The notes: a model not told the origin generated them from the letters alone. A DNA stretch of 32,466 bases from Rubrobacter sp. (GCA_013697825.1 JACCWD010000129.1:1-32466); one strand, 5' to 3'. Positions 1-7,858 are shown, numbered from the stretch's first letter. Translations and numbers: made by a program.

Positions 1-111
1 TTCAGCCAGATCACTGCCCTGTTTCCGAGGAAGATCCACGCGGTGAGGGCGGAAGGCTTCGAGTTGAAGATCGTCTGTTTCATCCTGGCGTTCGCTATTC
101 AGTTCTTATAG
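1..111 (+). pseudogene. C-terminal tail of a transposase (cut by window edge)
   Basis: The first 36 codons are open from the window edge to a TAG at 109-111. The peptide carries the pattern FPRKIHAVRAEGFELKI followed by a hydrophobic helix, which resembles the C-terminal end of DDE transposases of small insertion sequences. That is recognition by eye, not an alignment. The insertion-sequence end should lie between this stop and the mcrB gene that begins about 50 bases later in the same frame, so the element may have cut the original 5' end of the restriction operon. It could be a complete transposase whose body lies outside the window, or a remnant. Confidence 0.45.
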
Positions 112-162
112 GGGGCAACTCGGGTTATTAGATTAAACGTAGGAAGAATACAGGCATTCGTA

Positions 163-2010
163 TTGTCCAGACATGGAACCAATTTGCTGCTCATTGATAA
201 TGAAGCTCTTGAAAATGAGGAGAAGAAAAAATTAGAAGGGTATTGTTCTTTTGACGGTTATGGAGGATACAAAGTATTGCCATCAGCCGTGAATGCTCAC
301 ATTCCGGCGCAAAACATAGAAACCGTGCTTCCTTTGCTTGAGAAAGCGCATAAAAGTTTCTTGAGCAAGGCTGTTGGCACAGTGGGTGGCGGCACGACAC
401 CTTTTCTCAAATATCATTCTCCGGGAATAGTCAAGTATCTCAGGAAATCAGTCAGCCACGAGATTTCCGAACCTTCGTATGTAGCGAAAAACGTATTGCT
501 TGAATCGAATGTCGAATTCGGAAAAGAAGGAAAGGATTTTACTGATCAGTTTCCTTTGAACACCATCCTCTTCGGCCCTCCCGGAACCGGGAAGACGTAC
601 ACCGTGCAACGGAAAGCTGTCGAGATTATCGATCCTTCAGCGGCGAACCTTCCGGATGGGGAGATCGGGGAGAAGTTCCGGGGGTATCGGGACGAGGGGC
701 GCATCGAGTTCGTCACTTTCCATCCTTCTTTCTCGTATGAGGAGTTTGTGGAGGGGTTTCGGTATGACCCGAGCGCGAGGGTTCCGACGCTTCACGACGG
801 GATTTTCAAGGAGATATGCGGGGCGGCGGACGGGGTGGATGAGGTGTCTTCCGAGAGTGGTGGGCGGGTGTGGAAGGTTTCGCTCGGTGGGCGCGGGGAG
901 CATCGCGTCTTCGAGCGGTGCATGGAGAATGGGGAGATCGCGGTCGGGTGGCTCCATGGCATCGACCTCACCGGAGCGGAGGGTGGAAGGATCGCGGAGC
1001 TTTTCCGGGAGCATCATCCCGGAAGCAATTTCCGATCCACGAACCGCCTCGTGAACGAGATGCACGAAGGGGACTATGTCGCGGTGTACGATTCCCCGAC
1101 GGCGATACGCGCGCTCGGCGTGGTCACGGGCGGCTATGAATTCAAGGACGGATACGAAGACGGATACCACCACGTCCGCCCCGTCCGATGGCTCGACCGA
1201 GAGGTGCGCGACATCCACGCGCTTAACGGAAACACGCGCCTCACAATGGAGACCGTATACAATCTTTGGCGCATCCCACCGTCGAAGCTCGCCGCGCTCC
1301 TCTCGGACACACCCGAGTCGGACACTGACAAACCATACGTCCTCATCATCGACGAGATAAACCGGGGGAACATCTCGCGCATCTTCGGGGAACTCATCAC
1401 GCTTTTGGAGACGGACAAACGGCGCGGGGCGGAGAATGAACTTTCCGTGAAGCTGCCGTATTCGCAAAAAGACTTCGCCGTTCCGGGGAACCTCCACGTC
1501 GTCGGGACGATGAACACCGCCGACCGGAGCATCGCGCTCCTCGATGTCGCCCTCCGCCGACGCTTCGAGTTCGAGGAGATGATGCCGGATGCGGGGGTGA
1601 TTCGGAAGGTTCTCACGAAGAAAGAAGCCGAGACGGACATCATCGATCTCATATGCTCGGTCTTCGAGGTTTTGAATGCCCGCATCACGGCGCTTCTCGA
1701 CCGCGACCATCAAATCGGCCACTCGTACTTCCTCGGCGCGACTTCGCCGGATGGTCTTCATCACACGCTTTATCGCCGCGCCTTCCCGCTCCTTCAGGAA
1801 TATTTCTATAACGACCCGGCGCAAATGAGGCGGCTCCTCGGCGAGTATCATTCCGACGACGGGGGGAGCGGCTTCATCGAGAAACCGAAGATGAATTTCG
1901 GAAACGGGGATTTTTCGTTCGACGCGGAGGCGGACGATGCCCCATGGACGTTCCACGAGTACGATGCGGAGGAACTCGAAGACGCTCTCCGAAGGACGTT
2001 CCTCGAATGA
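163..2010 (+). CDS. mcrB: McrB-type AAA+ GTPase with inserted EVE/PUA-like domain
   Basis: This is the motor subunit of a type IV (modification-dependent) restriction system; McrB rings hydrolyse GTP and drive the McrC nuclease. Visible motifs are Walker A GPPGTGKT (138-145), Walker B with the McrB signature VLIIDEINRG (393-402), the sensor MNTADRS (450-456) and the arginine-rich ALRRRFEF (463-470). Residues about 235-370 form an EVE/PUA-like fold pattern (VWKVSLGG, IAVGWLHG, EGDYVAVYD, GVVTGGY) inserted between Walker A and Walker B; this explains much of the 615-residue length against 459 in E. coli McrB. Residues 1-125 are unrecognised and their DNA is clearly AT-richer. The TTG start at 163 follows AGGAAG at 141-146, but the frame stays open back to 109, so the true 5' end is uncertain. 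The stop overlaps mcrC by ATGA. Confidence 0.92.
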   Translation: MSRHGTNLLLIDNEALENEEKKKLEGYCSFDGYGGYKVLPSAVNAHIPAQNIETVLPLLEKAHKSFLSKAVGTVGGGTTPFLKYHSPGIVKYLRKSVSHEISEPSYVAKNVLLESNVEFGKEGKDFTDQFPLNTILFGPPGTGKTYTVQRKAVEIIDPSAANLPDGEIGEKFRGYRDEGRIEFVTFHPSFSYEEFVEGFRYDPSARVPTLHDGIFKEICGAADGVDEVSSESGGRVWKVSLGGRGEHRVFERCMENGEIAVGWLHGIDLTGAEGGRIAELFREHHPGSNFRSTNRLVNEMHEGDYVAVYDSPTAIRALGVVTGGYEFKDGYEDGYHHVRPVRWLDREVRDIHALNGNTRLTMETVYNLWRIPPSKLAALLSDTPESDTDKPYVLIIDEINRGNISRIFGELITLLETDKRRGAENELSVKLPYSQKDFAVPGNLHVVGTMNTADRSIALLDVALRRRFEFEEMMPDAGVIRKVLTKKEAETDIIDLICSVFEVLNARITALLDRDHQIGHSYFLGATSPDGLHHTLYRRAFPLLQEYFYNDPAQMRRLLGEYHSDDGGSGFIEKPKMNFGNGDFSFDAEADDAPWTFHEYDAEELEDALRRTFLE

Positions 2011-3290
2011 AGGGCGGAGCGAAGACCATCCCGATGCGCGAGTGGGAAAAGCTCTCGTACGAAAAGATTGGGAATGAAAGCGTCGCCCGGCTCGAAGAGG
2101 CGAACACCCGGCTCGGCGGAAATGTCTTCGACTTTTTCCGGCACGAGTTCCGGGCGCGGAGCTTCGTCGGGGTCGTGGCGGCGGGCGGGACGGTGGTGGA
2201 GGTTCTTCCGAAGATCCACGGCGACGAAAAGGAAAGCCTCGGGTATCTTCTCGCGCTTCTCCGGTATACGCGTACGCTCTCGACGAAGCGGGGGGATGAG
2301 GCGGGCCTCGGGGAGAGTCATGGGAGCTTCCTCGAAGCGTGGATCTCTTTTTTCGCCGCGGAATTGAATGGCCTCCTTCGGACGAGTTTCAAACAAAAAT
2401 ACGTCGAGGTCGAGGAGCGGAGCGCGTTCGTCCGGGGGAAGCTCCTCACCGAGCGCGACCTCGACGGCTCCTCGGCCCTCTCCGCCCGGTACCCGTGCCG
2501 ATACGAAATATTCACCCCGAACCACCTCCTCAACCGCACCCTCAAATTTTGCAACGCCCTCCTCATGAAGACGACCCGCTCCCCCGCGAACCGGGCGACC
2601 CTCCGGCAAAACGACTTCCTCCTCGCCGATGTGGACGACGCGCCGGTGTTCGTCCGCGACCTCGACCGGATACACCTCGACCGCCTCGCCCGCGAGTATG
2701 CGCCGATCCTCGCCCTTTGCCGCCTCCTCCTCGAAAACTCCGCCCTCGACCTCCGTGCCGGGCGCATCACGCAACTCGCCATCGTCTTCGATATGAACAT
2801 CCTCTTCGAGAAGTTCGTCGCGGAGTTTTTGCGGAGGAACAAAGAACGTATACGCATCGGAGGGTGTCGGATCGAGAAGGTCGAGACGAAAGAAAACCTC
2901 GGAAAGCTCTTCGGGGAGTTCAAAATGGAGGTGGATGTCGTCCTCCGCACCTCCGGCGGGGCGTATCTCCTCGACACGAAATACAAAGTCCTCGGAGACG
3001 AGAAGAACCACGGCGGGATTTCGCAGTCGGATTTTTATCAAATGCATGCTTATGCGACCGCCGGGGAGAAGGGGTATGACGGGGTCATCCTCCTTTATCC
3101 GAGGACGACGGCGTCCCCGTCCGAGAGGGCTCTCGTCAACGAGCGCGACGGCGTGAGGCTTTTCGTGCGGTATGTGGATGCGGTGCGGATACATGCCGGA
3201 AGGGGGAGCGTGGACGTGAAGGCCATCGAGAAGGAAATGAACGAGGCTTTCGAGAGCGTCGAGAGTGTCGAGGAAAGGGCTTCGGCGTGA
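2007..3290 (+). CDS. mcrC: McrC-type PD-(D/E)XK nuclease subunit
   Basis: This is the nuclease partner of McrB; it joins the McrB ring and cuts DNA after translocation. The start is the ATG inside the ATGA overlap with mcrB at 2007, giving 427 residues; an upstream ATG at 1944 would overlap mcrB by 67 bases and is less likely. The N-terminal half has the McrC opening pattern MREWEKLSYEKI. The family signature DMNILFEKFV is at 262-271. The catalytic core has D310 (MEVD), the DTK triplet at 323-325 in LLDTKYK, and a QMHAY motif (345-349) as in RecB/Cas4-type nucleases, so all expected catalytic residues are present. The stop overlaps the next gene through GTGA, making this the middle member of a three-gene coupled operon. 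Confidence 0.93.
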   Translation: MKGGAKTIPMREWEKLSYEKIGNESVARLEEANTRLGGNVFDFFRHEFRARSFVGVVAAGGTVVEVLPKIHGDEKESLGYLLALLRYTRTLSTKRGDEAGLGESHGSFLEAWISFFAAELNGLLRTSFKQKYVEVEERSAFVRGKLLTERDLDGSSALSARYPCRYEIFTPNHLLNRTLKFCNALLMKTTRSPANRATLRQNDFLLADVDDAPVFVRDLDRIHLDRLAREYAPILALCRLLLENSALDLRAGRITQLAIVFDMNILFEKFVAEFLRRNKERIRIGGCRIEKVETKENLGKLFGEFKMEVDVVLRTSGGAYLLDTKYKVLGDEKNHGGISQSDFYQMHAYATAGEKGYDGVILLYPRTTASPSERALVNERDGVRLFVRYVDAVRIHAGRGSVDVKAIEKEMNEAFESVESVEERASA

Positions 3291-4528
3291 GTGTACATGC
3301 GAGGGCGATCATCATGGTGGTGTCGCGCACGGACGCGGTGAGGCGGGCGGTTGAGCGGCTTTCGCCGGGGGTGGTGGGTATCATCTCTTCGCAGGAAGTT
3401 CTCGGGGAGGTGGCGGTCGAGTGCCATGGGATGCGGGATCGGGCGCGGTTTTTGTATGGGATCGTGGATTCCGCGATGGAGATCGAAGACGCTTTCGAGC
3501 GTTTCGAGAGGCTCCTTTCGGAGCTTGAGAATATCGGGTATTCGCCGGATGACATCGCGCTCGACGCGACGGGCGGGACGGCTCCCATGAAGATCGGGGC
3601 GGCTCTCGCGGCGATGACGCACGGTATTCGGATGATCCACCAAAGAGTTCCACAGGATTACGTGGACGGTGAATGGAAGCGCGACGAATCGAAAGCCATC
3701 GAGATCTTCCCGATGGAGAACCCGCTCGAATCCACCGGACTCCTCCGCGAGGGGCAAGGCGTCGAACTCTTCGACCGCCGCGACTATGGGGCCGCCGCGC
3801 TCATCTTCCACGATGTCGCCCGGAAGGTCGAGGGGGCGGAGCGTGCCCATTACTATACTGGCCTCGCCCTCCTCGCCGACGGATATGGGGCGTGGAACGT
3901 CGCCGACTATGGGACGGCGCTTCAAAAACTTCCCGCCGCGAGAAAAGAGTTCTCGGTCGGGTTCTCGGTCGGGTTCTCGGACGCGGCGTTCGCGGGGAGG
4001 GCGGCGAAGCTCTCGGCCGTGATCGCCGCGAACCTCGGGTTTTTGCAGCGCGTCCGGGGAAAGCTCTCCGCCGAGAAAGTCGTGGATATGCTCGAGAACG
4101 CGAGGCGGCGCATAGCCGATCAAAGCCGCCACGACGACGGCGTCGCCCGTCTTTACCGATGCGTCGAAATGCTCCACCAATGGCGACTCGAAAAACACCA
4201 CGGCGTCCGCGCCACCGACACGAACTGGCAAAAAGTCCCCGAAGAAGCGAGAAAAACGTTCCTCGAAAAATCCGGCCTCCCCGACCTTCCGAAGCACCTC
4301 AACCTCGGCCACGCCCGCGCCCTCGACCGCATCCTCTCCGACTCGGGCGAAGAAGACGAAAGCATCTTCCGCGACCTCCTCCGTCAAAGAAACAACTCCA
4401 TCCTCGCCCACGGCCTCGAACCGATCGGGGAAAGCTCCGCCCGCCGCTTCCTCGAATATGTGGACACGATGGTGGACGAGGGTGGAATATCCGCCTCGGC
4501 GCGGCATATACGGCTCGGCGAGTTGTAA
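3287..4528 (+). CDS. CARF-HEPN ribonuclease, Csm6/Csx1-like (TIGR02710 type)
   Basis: This is a predicted ribonuclease with an N-terminal CARF sensor and a C-terminal HEPN domain. The GTG start at 3287 overlaps the mcrC stop (GTGA), so translation is coupled. The CARF strand AIIMVVS (7-13) precedes the ligand-loop motif DATGGTAPM (93-101), the DxTGGT hallmark of the TIGR02710 CARF group; the usual Lys after GGT is Ala. The middle (about 150-340) is helical. The HEPN active-site motif is R368-NNSILA-H375 within RQRNNSILAHG, matching R-X4-6-H. CARF-HEPN proteins normally cut RNA when cyclic oligoadenylate binds, usually beside type III CRISPR systems. No CRISPR array, cas gene or cyclase is visible here. 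A 12-bp tandem repeat at 3950-3973 encodes the duplicated FSVGFSVGF. The ligand is not determined by the sequence. Confidence 0.85.
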   Translation: MSVHARAIIMVVSRTDAVRRAVERLSPGVVGIISSQEVLGEVAVECHGMRDRARFLYGIVDSAMEIEDAFERFERLLSELENIGYSPDDIALDATGGTAPMKIGAALAAMTHGIRMIHQRVPQDYVDGEWKRDESKAIEIFPMENPLESTGLLREGQGVELFDRRDYGAAALIFHDVARKVEGAERAHYYTGLALLADGYGAWNVADYGTALQKLPAARKEFSVGFSVGFSDAAFAGRAAKLSAVIAANLGFLQRVRGKLSAEKVVDMLENARRRIADQSRHDDGVARLYRCVEMLHQWRLEKHHGVRATDTNWQKVPEEARKTFLEKSGLPDLPKHLNLGHARALDRILSDSGEEDESIFRDLLRQRNNSILAHGLEPIGESSARRFLEYVDTMVDEGGISASARHIRLGEL

Positions 4529-4578
4529 AGCTTACGGAGGAGGAGATCCGGGTGGTCGAGGAGAGCGTGGAGCGGGGT

Positions 4579-4619
4579 TAGAATCAGGGTTGACGAAGTT
4601 CTCGGAAGAAGGGAGGCGG
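4579..4619 (+). promoter_or_regulatory. Putative -10 box and strong RBS of the broken antitoxin gene
   Basis: TAGAAT at 4579-4584 resembles a -10 hexamer; no convincing -35 box sits at the right distance. GGGAGGCGGAGG lies directly before the ATG at 4623. The region 4529-4622 between the RNase gene and the antitoxin shows no other gene that I can support. Confidence 0.3.
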
Positions 4620-4622
4620 AGG

Positions 4623-4651
4623 ATGTCCGATATTGCGAAGAGGGACGAGGA
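4623..4651 (+). pseudogene. 5' piece of a transposon-split antitoxin gene
   Basis: ATG at 4623 follows a strong ribosome binding site. The nine intact codons read MSDIAKRDE before the transposon starts at 4652; element sequence then stops the frame at 4668-4670. Joining base 4651 to base 9565, which removes the element plus one target duplication, keeps the frame and yields a 67-residue reading frame ending in EDLDLMK. The gene sits directly upstream of a PIN-domain toxin, so it is read as that toxin's antitoxin. The family is not firmly recognised. Confidence 0.7.
4643..4651 (+). repeat. Left copy of 9-bp target-site duplication
   Basis: GGACGAGGA abuts the left terminal inverted repeat and is repeated perfectly at 9556-9564, directly outside the right terminal repeat. 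Nine base pairs is the duplication length known for IS903-like members of the IS5 family. Confidence 0.9.
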
Positions 4652-4712
4652 GGCCTTGCACAAGAAATAGCCGTTAGTGGCGAATATTTGTGCAACTGAA
4701 TATCCTGCACAA
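4652..4712. repeat. Left transposon end with iterated TTGTGCA words
   Basis: The terminal repeat contains TGCACAA at 4657-4663. Two more copies follow inside: TTGTGCAA in the opposite sense at 4688-4695 and TGCACAA at 4706-4712. The right end shows the same three-copy layout, so these words are likely transposase binding sites. Confidence 0.65.
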
Positions 4713-4766
4713 AAAAAGCGACGAGTGAATAAGAGGAGAAACCGCTACCTGGAAAGTGAGACTCGT

Positions 4767-5747
4767 CTACCGAATGGGGACACCCCGAGCCGGAAGATAC
4801 GCTACGTTGTTCGGCGTGAAAGAAGCCTCAATACCCAGAGAGTGCATCGCATGGATCAAGACACAGAGGTTATGGCAAAGTACCTTGCATAGAGCCTCGT
4901 TCACTTGCCCCGTATCACTCTTGCTCCGCACTGAATCCCCGAACTTGGCCTTCATCATTGAGAAGACAGATTCGACGCTTGATCGGCGGTGGTAGTGGGT
5001 TAGGAACTCTTCGCGATTGAACATGAAGTAGTGATACATCCTGGACCACGCGGAATCTTCGGCGGGCGGCAGGCTGTTGGACTTGAACGGGATGAACGGC
5101 GTGGCTCCGATGCCCTCTGTGGCGTCCGCGTTCTTGTGAGAGAGATACGCCTTATCCGCGCTTATGCGTTCAACGTCGAAGTGGGCGGCGGTTCTCTCAA
5201 TGAGCGGGACGAAGTAGTTGGTGTCATGGGCGGTCCAACCGGAAACCTCGACGCCGGTTACGACCTTCGTGTTCGTGCCGCACATCAGGTGCAACTTGAC
5301 CCATTCGCGGTTGTCCGTAACGCGCCCGTGCTTTTTGCTGTACCACCGGACGAACCTCGACGTGCTGAAGCCCGAAGAGTCAACGGCGAAATCATGCTCG
5401 ACCGCCTTTAGTGGCAAGCTGCTCGTCGTGACGAGGCTCCCCAGCGTCCCGGTAAGCTCCGGCTTCGATAGGTAGTTGCTCACGGAATTGAAGTGAGGGG
5501 TACTGTCTATCAGGCCGTCGGCGTAGGCTTCCCGAAGGTCGCTAGTAAAACGCCTGCTAGAAAACCCGCCATAGACCTTGTAGACGGACGCGAAAAGCAT
5601 GTCCGAAAGCGGGAGCCGGGGCCTTCCCCGACCCGTTTGCGGAGGCTGCGGAACGGTATTGCAGAGATCGGCCAAGAGTGCCACAAAGCGCGTCCTTTCC
5701 TCGCTTTGCGCGGCGTTGTAAGCGGTCCATTTATGGCCCTCTATCAT
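4767..5747 (-). CDS. IS5-family (IS903-like) DDE transposase
   Basis: This DDE transposase should move the element that spans 4652-9555. Catalytic residues fit D123 (FAVDSSGFS), D198 (ISADKAYLS) and E259 (HRRSSVESVFSMMK). The N-terminus has the WTAYNAA and GRGRPRLPLSDM patterns also seen in IS903-type transposases. At 326 residues it is near the usual size of the family (about 300-330) and shows no frameshift, so it is probably intact. The 9-bp target duplication and the GGC-TTG start of the terminal repeat agree with an IS903-like assignment. It lies about 100 bp from the left end and reads toward it. Confidence 0.9.
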   Translation of the reverse strand: MIEGHKWTAYNAAQSEERTRFVALLADLCNTVPQPPQTGRGRPRLPLSDMLFASVYKVYGGFSSRRFTSDLREAYADGLIDSTPHFNSVSNYLSKPELTGTLGSLVTTSSLPLKAVEHDFAVDSSGFSTSRFVRWYSKKHGRVTDNREWVKLHLMCGTNTKVVTGVEVSGWTAHDTNYFVPLIERTAAHFDVERISADKAYLSHKNADATEGIGATPFIPFKSNSLPPAEDSAWSRMYHYFMFNREEFLTHYHRRSSVESVFSMMKAKFGDSVRSKSDTGQVNEALCKVLCHNLCVLIHAMHSLGIEASFTPNNVAYLPARGVPIR

Positions 5748-5826
5748 GTGGTAAGTATACGTGAGCGGTCACGCATAGCAACAGCGATTCCTTTTATATA
5801 AGCCGAATTCTTTATTTTGCCGAAGG

Positions 5827-6885
5827 CTATTCGACTAGCCGCAAGCGTGGCATCTCATGCACATAAAGGGAGTGGAATTCTTCTGTGTAGAGTGCTACGG
5901 TCTTGCTGAGCTCCGGGATACTGTAACCGTAGTGCCTCAAATGCAAGTCCACCACATCTTTAACGATGGATGGCTCTTCTTGTGCTATCGGGTAGGGTTC
6001 GTTGGTTCGGTATCCGAGTTCACCCATCTTCATCCAAAAGCGTTTAGCTTGTCTATCGGTAATCTGATCGAGGTCGCGGGCGCGCCGGATCAGCGCAGAC
6101 ATCGCTACCTTCCAATGGTATTTCAACGACCCTAACTTCTGGAAGTTAAGGGGTCTTAAGTCGGACTTGATCTCCTTTGCGGGCATCAGTAGCTCGGCTG
6201 CAAACTTGTCGGCTTCCCTCTCTTGCTCTACCGATGGCAAGGTGTGCATGACAACGTGTCCTATTTCATGCGCCAGAGTGAAGCGCATCCGATCCCCAGG
6301 AATATCCCTATTGACGAAGAAGAACGGGGGCAGCCCTGGAGTTCGCAGACTGATCGCGTCGAGCTTGTGAGTACCGAACGAACCGCTAATCACGATGCCG
6401 CCAGCATTCTCTATTGAGCGCACGAGGTTCTGAACGGGCCCGAGGGGTAGACGCCAGCTTCTACGGATCAGTTGGGCGATCTGTTCCGGTGAATCGTAAT
6501 CCTCAATGTCCATCCTGACGAAGCCTGCGTCCGTTTCAATCTCAACGCTTCGCAGCAGCCGCGCAATCTCTATGCGCCGAATGTTCAGGGTCGCCTGTAG
6601 TTCACGCTGTTTACTGAGAGGCAGGCTCTGGCGTTTGCGATGGTATATACACGGGCTGCCGTAACCATACCTACGGTCACGCCGGAAAAAAAAGGCGGTT
6701 GGGTACTCCACCGCTTCAGCTATTGCTTTGAGGCGATCATCTGGAATCTCTAGCACGCCGCTCTCAAATTTTGAGATGGCAGCCTGAGACACACCCGCCT
6801 TTTTCGCCAGTTGCGTTTGGCTGTAGCCACGCGACTCGCGGGCGAGTATGAGCATTTCGGGGTTTGGTCCGTCTATTGGCCTCAA
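5827..6885 (-). CDS. XRE-type HTH plus ImmA/IrrE metallopeptidase regulator
   Basis: This is a 352-residue regulator in two parts. Residues about 8-65 form an XRE/Cro helix-turn-helix (YSQTQLAKKAGVSQAAISKFE). The C-terminal half is an ImmA/IrrE zinc peptidase (DUF955) with AHEIGHVV (HEXXH at 206-210) and a second glutamate region EREADKFAAELLMP (222-235). Such proteins typically cleave or control a repressor or act themselves as regulators on mobile elements. It overlaps the upstream gene by ATGA (6882-6885), so the pair is co-translated. Within a transposon carrying a methyltransferase-nuclease, a natural role is timing of nuclease expression; that is inference. Confidence 0.88.
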   Translation of the reverse strand: MRPIDGPNPEMLILARESRGYSQTQLAKKAGVSQAAISKFESGVLEIPDDRLKAIAEAVEYPTAFFFRRDRRYGYGSPCIYHRKRQSLPLSKQRELQATLNIRRIEIARLLRSVEIETDAGFVRMDIEDYDSPEQIAQLIRRSWRLPLGPVQNLVRSIENAGGIVISGSFGTHKLDAISLRTPGLPPFFFVNRDIPGDRMRFTLAHEIGHVVMHTLPSVEQEREADKFAAELLMPAKEIKSDLRPLNFQKLGSLKYHWKVAMSALIRRARDLDQITDRQAKRFWMKMGELGYRTNEPYPIAQEEPSIVKDVVDLHLRHYGYSIPELSKTVALYTEEFHSLYVHEMPRLRLVE

Positions 6886-7496
6886 CTCTGGCCGTCTTCT
6901 TCATCCCTCCGCTCGCCCGGTTTAGGTCCGACTCGTGGCGCGCGCGATCCGTCCTGTGGAGTAGGCGGCTCAAGCACGTCATCTTCCGTATCGGCTTCAC
7001 CGCTGATGTCCAGCATCCACTGTAATTCCGGTCCGATGCTGCACGTGACCGCTATGGTCTGGATGGATGTTTCAAGTTCGTCCAACAGGTACCCGGCAAC
7101 CAGTCTGGTAGATTCGGCTGGCATGCCGGGAAGCTGAAGTTGATAGGAGAACTGTAGCTGCTGCCTAGTAGGGATGTTGCTGGTTCTAAAGCGACGACTT
7201 CTGTACTTCTTGAAACGGACAACCACTCTATCTTCAAAGGTGAGAACGAGGAACCCACGGTTGTCTCCAACATGCACACCAGGATCGTCCGCGAACTCTT
7301 TGCGGGCCAAGTCGGTAATGTGGTTATGGACCATAAGGGCTCTGGCTGAGGCACTGAGCGGAATCCGAAGATCGGGCGCACGCTTCCCGAATTCCTCCCA
7401 CTTGCCCCAGCCGCCTTGTATACAGGCGGCCAGTTTCCTCGCACGTTGCGGATACAGGATCGCTTGTGCCTCTTCGGCAGATATAGTTTCATTCAT
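6882..7496 (-). CDS. Hypothetical partner protein of the ImmA/IrrE regulator
   Basis: The family is not recognised. The 204-residue product has an alpha/beta-looking N-terminal two-thirds (for example GFLVLTFEDRVVVRFKKYRS) and a charged, proline-rich C-terminal tail from about residue 170 (EDDVLEPPTPQDGSRAPRVG). There is no signal peptide or membrane segment. It overlaps the HTH-ImmA/IrrE gene by 4 bases and is the first gene of that operon, transcribed away from the restriction cargo. Co-translation suggests it works with the peptidase, for instance as substrate or anti-factor, but nothing in the sequence proves this. Confidence 0.7.
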   Translation of the reverse strand: MNETISAEEAQAILYPQRARKLAACIQGGWGKWEEFGKRAPDLRIPLSASARALMVHNHITDLARKEFADDPGVHVGDNRGFLVLTFEDRVVVRFKKYRSRRFRTSNIPTRQQLQFSYQLQLPGMPAESTRLVAGYLLDELETSIQTIAVTCSIGPELQWMLDISGEADTEDDVLEPPTPQDGSRAPRVGPKPGERRDEEDGQS

Positions 7497-7536
7497 GCAT
7501 CGCAGTGTGAAGTATCAAGGGGTCAAAGTCAAGCAA

Positions 7537-7558
7537 TTTTATAACCTATTTTATAACC
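7537..7558. promoter_or_regulatory. Tandem TTTTATAACC repeats in divergent promoter region
   Basis: TTTTATAACC occurs at 7537-7546 and again at 7549-7558, a 12-bp period, inside the 161-bp spacer between the leftward regulator operon and the rightward cargo operon. It could be a repeated operator for the XRE protein or overlapping -10 elements on the minus strand. Confidence 0.4.
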
Positions 7559-7657
7559 AAGCTACCCTAGAATACTTTAGCGAATGGAACCCTCGCATGT
7601 TGTATTCACAACACTACGCCACTTGTGATGCCAGACCGCTCACGGTAATATTGCTAT

Positions 7658-7828
7658 ATGTCAGAAGAGAAGAACCCGGCGGCGGTGGAGCTTGGCAGGC
7701 GTGGCGGGCTAAAAGGCGGCAAAGCTCGTGCCGCTAAGATGACACCTGAAGAGAGATCCGAGTCGGCGCGTAAAGCTGCTAAGGCGCGTTGGGATAAGAA
7801 ACGCCGAGAAGAGTCTGAGTCTTCGTAG
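7658..7828 (+). CDS. Small basic protein with KGG/Ala-Lys repeats
   Basis: This is a 56-residue protein reading MSEEKNPAAVELGRRGGLKG and continuing with Lys/Ala/Arg-rich sequence (EERSESARKAAKARWDKK). Short proteins with this GRRGGLKGGKAR and ARKAAKARW pattern are common on mobile DNA and are presumed nucleic-acid binding. It precedes the methyltransferase by 30 bases on the same strand. There is no Shine-Dalgarno sequence before the ATG, but TAATAT at 7646-7651 is a -10-like hexamer seven bases upstream, so a leaderless transcript is plausible. The function is inferred from composition only. Confidence 0.75.
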   Translation: MSEEKNPAAVELGRRGGLKGGKARAAKMTPEERSESARKAAKARWDKKRREESESS

Positions 7829-7858
7829 CCCTCGTTAGGTTCTTAGTCAGGGGAAACC

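Noticed and set aside
1848-3194. Long open frame on the minus strand opposite mcrC
   Set aside because: It is a mirror of a strongly biased GC-rich gene; the translation is Arg/Pro/Glu-rich with no motif, while the plus strand carries a clear McrC.
1944-3290. McrC starting at ATG 1944
   Set aside because: Would overlap mcrB by 67 bases; the ATGA start at 2007 matches the overlap style of the next junction and the family N-terminus.
3287-4528. CRISPR array or cas locus next to the CARF-HEPN gene
   Set aside because: No regularly spaced repeats, no Cas10, Cas1 or Cas2 are visible anywhere in the window; the only tandem repeat nearby is a 12-bp coding repeat.
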